Below are positions 1 through 5,248 of a stretch of DNA of 11,622 nt, one piece after another (position 1 is the first letter of the stretch; the number at the start of each line of letters is the position of its first letter). Made by a program: the position numbers and the translations under genes. The notes beneath the pieces were generated by a model, which made no database searches, had not been told where the DNA came from, and saw only the letters and a program-made list of their open reading frames with translations. Source of the stretch: Candidatus Woesearchaeota archaeon (GTDB taxonomy: Archaea; Nanobdellota; Nanobdellia; Woesearchaeales; GW2011-AR15); contig JAMPXQ010000029.1 in the NCBI GenBank assembly GCA_023701075.1, positions 1 through 11,622 on the forward strand, given 5' to 3'.

Positions 1-340
1 ATTCATCTCAATCATTGCTGTGCTGATATCCCCTATACTTTTTGCACTGTCCTTCAATCTCATGGAGATCATCCAGAGCTTAGGAGATAAACTCAGTTCA
101 AGCTCCTCCTCAGGATTTGGGATAACAATAGGCGACAACAAGGTGAACCCAGAAGATTTTGTCATATTCTCAAAACTATCTGTCGTCATAATCTCTGGAA
201 TATCTGCTCTCATCATAGGTGACCTAAGGGAGGGGAACATAAAAGCAGGCATGAAATATGTCTTCCTCTTCATCCCCATATCTTTTTTCGTCTATTTGAT
301 AGCCCTAACGCTTCTTTCAGGAGTATTTGGCGTGATATAA
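1..340 (+). CDS. Type II/IV secretion platform protein, GspF/TadC/FlaJ-like, C-terminal fragment
   Basis: The reading frame is open to the left edge (first full codon at 2), so the start is outside the window and about 112 residues are visible. They contain three hydrophobic segments: one at the very start, one around the VVIISGISALIIG stretch, and a last one ending in LLSGVFGVI just before the stop. A short basic/acidic loop (GDLREGNIKAGMKY) precedes the final segment. This layout, ending directly after the last membrane helix, is typical of the C-terminal end of archaeal GspF/TadC-type inner-membrane platform proteins, which work with a GspE-type ATPase in pilus assembly. A partner-type ATPase lies at the far right of the window but not next to this gene. 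The T2SSF domain proper is not visible, so family assignment rests on style and topology; another multi-pass membrane protein is possible. Confidence 0.6.
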   Translation, partial: FISIIAVLISPILFALSFNLMEIIQSLGDKLSSSSSSGFGITIGDNKVNPEDFVIFSKLSVVIISGISALIIGDLREGNIKAGMKYVFLFIPISFFVYLIALTLLSGVFGVI

Positions 341-348
341 TATCTTGA

Positions 349-395
349 TTTTTTGCAATATTAATCTCTTGAAGTGAGTTTTTATCTAACTTCAA
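349..395. terminator. Intergenic terminator region between convergent genes
   Basis: A run of six T (349-354) follows the end of the left-edge gene by nine bases, fitting an archaeal oligo-T terminator on the + strand. Downstream is an inverted repeat, TTGAAGT (369-375) and ACTTCAA (389-395), with a 13-base T-rich loop. The two flanking genes converge here, so the hairpin could act on either transcript. The call rests on sequence form only. Confidence 0.4.
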
Positions 396-441
396 TATCA
401 ATGAGAACAAATCCATACAACAAATATTTATGCAGCTACAC

Positions 442-1104
442 TTACTTTTCAAGAATTATTATATTGCCTCTGCCTTGCTTGATCTTCTTCACCTTGCCTA
501 ATGATTCAAGCTCAGCCACCATCAAGGAGATCTTTGCTTCAGACAGCGGGAATTCCTTGCGAAGCTCTTTTTGCGTCATCCTGCCATGGTTCCTCTTTAG
601 CAGCATAATGATCTTATCTATGTCAGAACCAACTTTCACTATCTTTCTTGGAGCTCTTTTTTTGAAGAGATAGATACTGAGACCTACTGCAACCGCACCA
701 ACAATCATCAGGAGATACTTGGCAAAACTAAAGCCTTCGTTCATCTGAGGCTCATCAATATCAAATTCTATGTCACCATAAAGATCCTCATTGTCTTCCA
801 GGTTCGGATATAGGAAGAGGTCAAGGATGTAGATGCCATCATCCGCTATAGTGATATTCTCAATTGCTGACATCCTTAGGCTCTCATCATTATAATATGT
901 CTTTATCCTATATCTGCCTACAGGAACTTCAAATGAGAATGAACCATTGACAGCCACATATCTCTGATTCGGTACCGTATCTATCTCCACTATGACATTA
1001 TTCACTTTCTTGAGCGAAAGATCATAGATTGACCCGTGAACTGTGGAGGCATAGCTATATGAAACCAAAAATATAAACAAGAAAAAGTAAGCCATCCCTT
1101 TCAT
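442..1104 (-). CDS. Membrane-anchored winged-helix transcriptional regulator (COG2512-like)
   Basis: This 220-aa protein has a signal peptide (residues 1-19, cleavage likely after SYA), an extracellular beta-rich domain of the carboxypeptidase-regulatory/CNA-B type (about 20-100, with VHGSIYD and the VPVGRYRIK strand pattern), a linker rich in Asp/Glu, one membrane helix (about 129-147) followed by KKR, and a C-terminal winged helix-turn-helix (about 160-220). Its core reads MTQKELRKEFPLSEAKISLM, and it ends in a wing-like GRGNIIILEK. The order implies sensing outside and DNA binding inside, as in predicted archaeal membrane-associated regulators. The open frame continues far upstream, but that part is antisense to the next gene. 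The ATG at 1104 is chosen because the signal peptide begins there and a TATA-like element lies about 27 bp upstream; ATG 1095 is an alternative. The gene is divergent from the acidic surface protein, a natural candidate target. Two N-glycosylation sequons (NGS, NIT) sit in the outer domain. Confidence 0.85.
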   Translation of the reverse strand: MKGMAYFFLFIFLVSYSYASTVHGSIYDLSLKKVNNVIVEIDTVPNQRYVAVNGSFSFEVPVGRYRIKTYYNDESLRMSAIENITIADDGIYILDLFLYPNLEDNEDLYGDIEFDIDEPQMNEGFSFAKYLLMIVGAVAVGLSIYLFKKRAPRKIVKVGSDIDKIIMLLKRNHGRMTQKELRKEFPLSEAKISLMVAELESLGKVKKIKQGRGNIIILEK

Positions 1105-1127
1105 ATAAAAAACAATTCCTTGCAATC

Positions 1128-1135
1128 TATAAAAA
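1128..1135 (-). promoter_or_regulatory. TATA box of the membrane regulator gene
   Basis: The element reads TTTTTATA on the minus strand and is centred about 27 bp upstream of the ATG at 1104. That is the spacing expected when transcription starts at or next to the start codon. There is no convincing Shine-Dalgarno near the start. Confidence 0.5.
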
Positions 1136-1328
1136 TATTTGCTTTGATATCTTTTTTTATAAATCTTTATTCCTTTAAATAAGGGAATATAAAGCTTATT
1201 TTTCAAATAAAGGTTCATATAAAGTTTTAAATCCATAGAATTTGAAAGTTTCTTTATAAAGTACATGCATTTACCAATCCTTAGAAAATATGGCAGGTGC
1301 ATCCTAAACAATAATTTTGCACCAAGAC

Positions 1329-1338
1329 CAAATAAATA
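1329..1338 (+). promoter_or_regulatory. Candidate TATA box for the acidic surface protein
   Basis: The stretch CAAATAAATA sits about 36 bp upstream of the ATG at 1370, which would give a short leader just including the strong Shine-Dalgarno at 1359-1364. An inverted repeat (1296-1323) lies immediately upstream, where an operator might be. Several other A/T-rich motifs further upstream could serve instead. Confidence 0.35.
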
Positions 1339-1358
1339 AGACAGAGCAAATAAAATAT

Positions 1359-1364
1359 GGGAGG
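1359..1364 (+). promoter_or_regulatory. Strong Shine-Dalgarno of the acidic surface protein
   Basis: GGGAGG is followed by a five-base spacer and then ATG at 1370. This fixes the start and contrasts with the apparently leaderless genes elsewhere in the window, which suggests efficient translation from a leadered message. Confidence 0.75.
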
Positions 1365-1369
1365 ATAAA

Positions 1370-2911
1370 ATGAAAACAAGAAATGCAATATTGATTGTGT
1401 TCATGCTGCTCTTCAGCGTATTTGCAGCAGTAGCACAGGACATAGATGTCACCACAGACGTCGAAGCAGAAGTAGCTGTGATGACTGAAGACAAATGCGT
1501 CGAAAGACTGACAGAATACCTTACCGAGAACGGCAAGGATGCAAGAGAACAGAAAGTCAAGAACCTCTGCAAAATGATACAGCAGAGAGCCAAGAACAGG
1601 ATAGAGACAAGGGAAGAAGGGGAGAAGCTCAAAGAGAAGCTAAATGAAAGGCTCAATGAGAGACTTAGGGAAAGAGTGAAAGATAATTTCGACAAGCTCT
1701 CAACCGAAGAAGTAGAGAAGGTAAAACAGATAGGGAAAGACAGGCTAAAAGACTGCCAGGAATCAAAGACTGTCAAGGAATGCCTTCAGGAATTCAAGGT
1801 AGTCAGATTCGCGAACAAAGCAGATCTTTTCAGGCAGAGGACTGTCACCAAATGGCAGGAAGCAAAAGACAGGTTTGAATCACTCAAAGAAAAATTCTCA
1901 GAAGTCAAGAAAGACCTGGATGATGAGAAGAAAGCATTCAAGGATGCAGTCAAAGAAGGCAATGAAGATGCTGCAAAAGAACATGCCAAGAATTACCTTG
2001 TGAATGTCGCAGATGTAGTCATCAACAACCTTGAGAAGATAAAGGCGAAAGTAGAAGAGAATGATGACCTTACAGAAGAAGAGGCTGCTGATATAATCGC
2101 TGAGATAGATGCAAAGATTGCAGACATGGAAGATGCCAAAGAAGACATCGAATCTGCAGAGACAAAAGAAGAGATAAAAGCTGCAGGGAAAGAGATAATC
2201 TCACAATGGCAGAAGATGAAGAATGAAGTGAAGAGACATACTGCAACACTCATGAAAGCAAGCGTCTATGATGTCATGAGAAGAGCTGAATTCCTAGAGA
2301 GGAAGCTTGAGAATGCACTAGATAAGCTTGCAGAGAAAGGATATGATGTAAGCTCTGCAGATGACATGATGGATGATTTCTCAAACTACCTGGACAGCGC
2401 AAAAGACAACTATAAGCTGGCGAAGGAAAAGTTTGCAGAAGCAAGGAATGCAACAGGAAATGTATCTTCAATAATAGAAGAAGCAAAAGACTATCTCCAG
2501 GCTGCAAATGAAGACATGAAAAATGCGCATGAGACGTCAAAAAGCATCATACAGAACATCAAGAGAATAGCAAAAGATGATGCTGATGAAGCGCTTGAAG
2601 AGACAGAAGATGATTACTATGAGATAGAAGATGACAGCGATGAAGATTCATCAGATGACCTCAATGAAACAGATGATTCCGGAGAAGACTCAACAGAGGA
2701 TATGGATGAAGATGCCGATGAGACAGATGACTCTGGATCCGATTCCGAAGATGATCTGGATGAAGATGAATCAGGAAGCGAGGACAGCGATGATACAGAA
2801 GATGATGACAACAGCGGTTCAGGAAATTCGGATGATGACAATGATTCAGACGATTCTGAAGATGACACATTAGAAATAGGTGTGAACGCTTCAGGGAACC
2901 TAAATATTTAA
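1370..2911 (+). CDS. Secreted coiled-coil protein with highly acidic Ser/Asp/Glu tail
   Basis: This 513-aa protein has a clear signal peptide (residues 1-22, cleavage after AVA). A long charged, helix-prone region follows (about 40-400) with heptad-like Lys/Glu patterns such as EKLKEKLNERLNERLRERV, so coiled coils are expected. Four cysteines, C43, C67, C129 and C138, may form disulfides outside the cell. From about residue 404 the sequence becomes almost purely Asp, Glu, Ser and Thr, recalling the Ser-Asp stalks of cell-wall proteins. It ends in a short non-acidic stretch (TLEIGVNASGNLNI) with an N-glycosylation sequon. No C-terminal membrane anchor or sorting signal is visible. I do not recognise a named family. 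A cell-surface or secreted structural, adhesive or cation-binding role is inferred. It is divergent from the membrane regulator and is followed after 25 bp by a lipoprotein gene. Confidence 0.8.
   Translation: MKTRNAILIVFMLLFSVFAAVAQDIDVTTDVEAEVAVMTEDKCVERLTEYLTENGKDAREQKVKNLCKMIQQRAKNRIETREEGEKLKEKLNERLNERLRERVKDNFDKLSTEEVEKVKQIGKDRLKDCQESKTVKECLQEFKVVRFANKADLFRQRTVTKWQEAKDRFESLKEKFSEVKKDLDDEKKAFKDAVKEGNEDAAKEHAKNYLVNVADVVINNLEKIKAKVEENDDLTEEEAADIIAEIDAKIADMEDAKEDIESAETKEEIKAAGKEIISQWQKMKNEVKRHTATLMKASVYDVMRRAEFLERKLENALDKLAEKGYDVSSADDMMDDFSNYLDSAKDNYKLAKEKFAEARNATGNVSSIIEEAKDYLQAANEDMKNAHETSKSIIQNIKRIAKDDADEALEETEDDYYEIEDDSDEDSSDDLNETDDSGEDSTEDMDEDADETDDSGSDSEDDLDEDESGSEDSDDTEDDDNSGSGNSDDDNDSDDSEDDTLEIGVNASGNLNI
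2580..2870 (+). repeat. Low-complexity acidic tract (GA-rich, Asp/Glu/Ser codons)
   Basis: About 290 bp of irregular GAT/GAC/GAA/TCA-type codons encode the acidic tail of the secreted protein. It is a compositional repeat, not an exact tandem array. It produces misleading Ser-rich open frames on the opposite strand. Confidence 0.7.
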
Positions 2912-2912
2912 A
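2907..2912 (+). promoter_or_regulatory. Candidate TATA box of the lipoprotein gene
   Basis: TTTAAA overlaps the stop codon of the preceding gene and is centred about 27 bp upstream of the ATG at 2937. The lipoprotein may therefore have its own promoter as well as read-through from the upstream gene. A weak GAGG (2920-2923) lies 13 bases before the ATG, too far to be a convincing Shine-Dalgarno. Confidence 0.4.
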
Positions 2913-2936
2913 AATTTGTGAGGGTCAAGATATAAA

Positions 2937-3191
2937 ATGAAGCAAAAAACACTATTTGTTGTGATGTCACTGCTGCTTATAGCCGCACTCTTCACAGGAT
3001 GCACAAAGAAAGCAGCCAATGAAGTCCCAAAAGAGCAAACACAAGGGCAGGAAACAGCAGGAACTGAACCATCTGCGCTGCCTAGCGAGCAACTGCCTAC
3101 AGGAGATGCAGCCATCATAGACAGCGACCTTAACCAAGAAGAGGTCGACAGTGATGTTGCAGACCTTGAACAGACGCTCAGCGACTGGTAA
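2937..3191 (+). CDS. Small secreted lipoprotein
   Basis: This 84-aa protein has a basic N-terminus (MKQK), a hydrophobic core and a lipobox ending LFTGC, with C22 as the lipidated residue, followed by KK. The mature part is low-complexity, rich in Gln, Pro, Thr and Glu (residues 28-55). It ends in a more ordered acidic helix-like segment (LNQEEV ... DLEQTLSDW). It would sit tethered on the outer face of the membrane. No enzymatic domain is visible. The gene starts 25 bp after the acidic coiled-coil protein and is followed by a T-rich terminator, so the two form a natural unit. The lipoprotein may anchor or accompany its unanchored neighbour; that is inference from position only. Confidence 0.75.
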   Translation: MKQKTLFVVMSLLLIAALFTGCTKKAANEVPKEQTQGQETAGTEPSALPSEQLPTGDAAIIDSDLNQEEVDSDVADLEQTLSDW

Positions 3192-3197
3192 ACATAT

Positions 3198-3220
3198 CTT
3201 TTCTTTTTCTATTATTTTTT
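3198..3220 (+). terminator. T-rich terminator after the lipoprotein gene
   Basis: Several T tracts separated by single other bases (TCTTTTCTTTTTCTATTATTTTTT) begin seven bases after the stop codon, without a stem-loop. This is the usual form of an archaeal intrinsic terminator. The next gene ends on the opposite strand at 3244. Confidence 0.6.
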
Positions 3221-3243
3221 CTAATTTAATTGTTCTTAGAAAA

Positions 3244-4005
3244 CTAATCTATATGAAAATATAATTTCTTCAATCTAGGCATGATACTATCTATTATCCT
3301 TTTTAAGTTTATCACATCTTCCTCATTATATTCTACCAGCAGTTCAAGATAATAAGGATCCCTGCTGCCTTTATACATGCGCCAAAGTTTTATTGGGTCT
3401 CCACCATACATCCGTTTTACTACTTCATTATCCCTAGATATGCCTAATTGCTTTTCTATATCTTTGAGACCTCCTTTAAGACCTATCCTGGCACACAGAT
3501 GCCTAATATCAATGTGCGGAATATCTGGAATGAGCCTAGGATACTTCTTTTCCAGAAAAGGGATGTCGAAAGAAGAGCCATTGAATGTAATCAACAATTT
3601 ATATCTCATCAGCTCCTTCTGAAGTGCCTGGACATCAAGGTTCATATCCTTGACCATTGTCTTTGTGTCTATCCCGTCAAAGAGGCCGATGACTGTCAGA
3701 TATGAGCCCGCTCTTGATGAACCAGAAGCCTCTATATCAAGAAATACTGCCTCTTCCCTGAAATAATCATATAATCTCCATGTCTCTGTGCCAGGAAGCC
3801 TGTCTTTGAAATATCCAGAATCATTTTCGAATAATGCTCTCTTTGCAATTTTTATCTCTTCATCATATGCAAGCTTCCTCTTCTTTGAGATGCCTTTTAT
3901 CTCATGACTCAGGAAATCATCCCATGTCCTTATCCCCCTGTCCCAAAGAGATCGCTCTTTCTTTTGCTTTATCTTTGGCAGAAATAGGAATGTTGACCTT
4001 ATCAT
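3244..4005 (-). CDS. DEDDy 3'-5' exonuclease-like protein, RNase H fold (YprB/COG3359-like)
   Basis: This 253-aa protein carries the four acidic motifs of DEDDy exonucleases. Motif I is FLDIEASG (D90, E92), motif II is FNGSSFDIPFL (D147), and motif III is EYNEEDV (Y226, D230, a Tyr-x3-Asp pattern). In between are HIDIRHL and GLKGGLKDIEKQLGI, which are typical of the RNase_H_2/YprB group. The N-terminus (MIRSTFLFLP ... LWDRGIRTWDDFL) is the usual opening of this archaeal family and supports the ATG at 4005. A longer frame begins at a TTG at 4068 but would overlap the upstream gene and add a non-conserved extension. A TTTAAA element centred 25 bp upstream fits a leaderless transcript starting at 4005. 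The substrate, DNA or RNA, is not evident. It probably has its own promoter despite following the UPF0489 gene. Confidence 0.88.
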   Translation of the reverse strand: MIRSTFLFLPKIKQKKERSLWDRGIRTWDDFLSHEIKGISKKRKLAYDEEIKIAKRALFENDSGYFKDRLPGTETWRLYDYFREEAVFLDIEASGSSRAGSYLTVIGLFDGIDTKTMVKDMNLDVQALQKELMRYKLLITFNGSSFDIPFLEKKYPRLIPDIPHIDIRHLCARIGLKGGLKDIEKQLGISRDNEVVKRMYGGDPIKLWRMYKGSRDPYYLELLVEYNEEDVINLKRIIDSIMPRLKKLYFHID

Positions 4006-4027
4006 AAGGATAATAAAATCAAAAATG

Positions 4028-4033
4028 TTTAAA
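4028..4033 (-). promoter_or_regulatory. TATA box of the exonuclease gene
   Basis: TTTAAA is centred about 25.5 bp from the ATG at 4005, with an A-rich BRE-like CAAAAG just upstream on the minus strand. No Shine-Dalgarno precedes the ATG. This placement argues for ATG 4005 over the upstream TTG. Confidence 0.55.
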
Positions 4034-4054
4034 TGACTTTTGAAAACAATCGTA

Positions 4055-4774
4055 TCAATATATCCCAATCAGCCTACTCTGAAGATAACCATAGACCTGA
4101 TCAATTCTATCCGGCGGCACATAGCAGATAGGATACTGTGAGCTGGTCACAGTTATCAGGTCTGGCCTCTTAATATCATAGTCACTATCTCTTACATATC
4201 TTAATGCATCTATGGTCTTATCTATCCTTCTCTTATAACCTGACAGATCAATTGGCCTATTATCTCTGTCACTTAACAGAAATGCATCTAAATCAATATC
4301 CAGGATGAATTGCAACTCTTTATCATATACCCTATCAAGCTTCATAGGATTACCATTAAGCTGATATAGAAAATCAGTGCTATAATCCCAAGTTATCTGA
4401 TTGTCCCTAACAACTGTCTTAATGCTACTCTTATTTTTCCCCAGATAGGTTATCCAGCTTGGTTCATCTGAATATGGATTCATCCATATTGCCTCATCAA
4501 CTATACCATAATGAAAACCAGGAGCGATAAAATTCAAAATCTGCAAATCCAGGTAATAATCAGACGTGCCGTAAGATAACGGTGCACCATCTGATAGATC
4601 ATCATGCCTATCTACATGTATCAACAGCCCGTCTTTTATCCCGGATTTTTCCCAATAATAATACACTTCATTATGTGCAGATGTAAATACAAGCGGTATA
4701 TGACTTATTGCACTCAAATTTCCTGGTGCAAACCGGTCAATGTCAGCAAACAGTTTAGTTGAATCATTCGCCAT
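4055..4774 (-). CDS. UPF0489 family protein with arginase-like metal motifs
   Basis: This 239-aa protein matches the UPF0489 pattern. A histidine and tryptophan lie in SAHNEVYYYW (H34, W41). HVDRHDDL follows (D55-x-H57-x-D59), and then ILDIDLDAF (D159, D161, D163). The D-x-H-x-D and D-x-D-x-D motifs are the Mn-binding signatures of the ureohydrolase (arginase) fold. To my knowledge some UPF0489 relatives act as peptide arginases that convert Arg to ornithine in ribosomal peptides, but I see no precursor peptide or other maturation gene here, so that activity is not claimed. Length is about normal for the family. The start is supported by a TATA-like element 25-26 bp upstream and the absence of a Shine-Dalgarno. 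It is downstream of, and on the same strand as, the Nudix gene with a 51-bp gap. Confidence 0.8.
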   Translation of the reverse strand: MANDSTKLFADIDRFAPGNLSAISHIPLVFTSAHNEVYYYWEKSGIKDGLLIHVDRHDDLSDGAPLSYGTSDYYLDLQILNFIAPGFHYGIVDEAIWMNPYSDEPSWITYLGKNKSSIKTVVRDNQITWDYSTDFLYQLNGNPMKLDRVYDKELQFILDIDLDAFLLSDRDNRPIDLSGYKRRIDKTIDALRYVRDSDYDIKRPDLITVTSSQYPICYVPPDRIDQVYGYLQSRLIGIY

Positions 4775-4795
4775 TATGCGGAAAACCTACTTCTT

Positions 4796-4803
4796 TTATT
4801 TAA
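4796..4803 (-). promoter_or_regulatory. TATA box of the UPF0489 gene
   Basis: The minus strand reads CTTAAATAAAA, centred about 25-26 bp upstream of the ATG at 4774. With no Shine-Dalgarno near the ATG, a leaderless transcript is the simplest reading. Confidence 0.5.
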
Positions 4804-4825
4804 GTGTTATCCTAAAATGGCCAAT

Positions 4826-5248
4826 TTATCTCAATCCTAAATCACTGAACAATTTCAAAGAAGGTTCGCACACATCCAGCTCTTTAATCTCATCCTTATG
4901 GACCCATCTCAATTCAACTATGTCATCTCCCGGCCTTTCTTCTCCGGATCCGTACTCAGCCATGAAATTCAGGAAGATAAAATGCGTAAGTATCCCTTTC
5001 TTCTTCCTGAAATCTTCTTCAAATCCCAGATGCGCCAGATTCTTCACTTCAATATTCGCCTCTTCCCTTATCTCTCTTCTAAGCGCTTCCTCTATTGTCT
5101 CTTTCCCTAATCTTATGCCTCCGCCTATTATCAGCCACTTGTCAGGATATGGTCCGGCACCCTCTGCTTTTTTCCCGAACAGATAATAATCCCCTTTCCT
5201 TATCACGGCGCTTACGGCAACCCTAAAAGGCATCTCATCCATTGTCAT
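4826..5248 (-). CDS. Nudix hydrolase
   Basis: This 140-aa protein contains a Nudix box from G44 to I66: G-x5-E50-x7-R58-E59-I-x-E62-E63, with Asn65 in place of the usual final Gly. The preceding GGG and the KWLIIGGGI strand are typical. The family hydrolyses nucleoside diphosphates linked to another moiety; the substrate cannot be read from the sequence. The frame extends upstream to 5311, but I choose ATG 5248 because GGGAGAG (5256-5262) lies seven bases before it and because the conserved domain starts soon after. The gene overlaps the 3' end of the radical SAM gene by 14 bp, so the two are cotranscribed and probably translationally coupled. Confidence 0.88.
   Translation of the reverse strand: MTMDEMPFRVAVSAVIRKGDYYLFGKKAEGAGPYPDKWLIIGGGIRLGKETIEEALRREIREEANIEVKNLAHLGFEEDFRKKKGILTHFIFLNFMAEYGSGEERPGDDIVELRWVHKDEIKELDVCEPSLKLFSDLGLR

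Larger units (their letters stand above)
1105..1369. promoter_or_regulatory. A/T-rich divergent intergenic regulatory region
   Basis: This 265-bp spacer separates the leftward regulator from the rightward acidic protein and is much richer in A/T than the coding regions. It contains several TATA-like motifs, including four copies of ATAAAG on the + strand at 1189, 1207, 1219 and 1256. It also holds an imperfect palindrome (1165-1194) and a spaced inverted repeat GGTGCA/TGCACC (1296-1301 and 1318-1323). The leftward frame stays open across it, but the encoded residues are a K/Y/F/L-rich string without domain character, so I treat it as non-coding. Confidence 0.7.

Noticed and set aside
374..673. 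Rightward 99-codon open frame opposite the membrane regulator
   Set aside because: It is antisense to the winged-helix and membrane segments of a well-supported gene and has no recognisable features.
1105..1776. Upstream extension of the leftward regulator frame (long Ser/Leu/Phe-rich N-terminus)
   Set aside because: It is antisense to the start of the acidic protein gene and to the A/T-rich spacer. A clear signal peptide begins at 1104, and the extension has the composition of an antisense shadow of Lys/Glu codons.
2580..2870. Exact tandem repeat or minisatellite in the acidic tail
   Set aside because: The codons are irregular; no unit repeats exactly more than a few bases, so it is compositional bias only.
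2617..2873. Ser-rich and Met/His-rich open frames across the acidic tract, on both strands
   Set aside because: They are by-products of the GA-rich low-complexity coding sequence of the acidic tail; no start signals or domain features.
4006..4068. Longer exonuclease start at TTG 4068
   Set aside because: It would add 21 non-conserved residues and overlap the UPF0489 gene, while ATG 4005 matches the family N-terminus and a TATA element at the leaderless distance.
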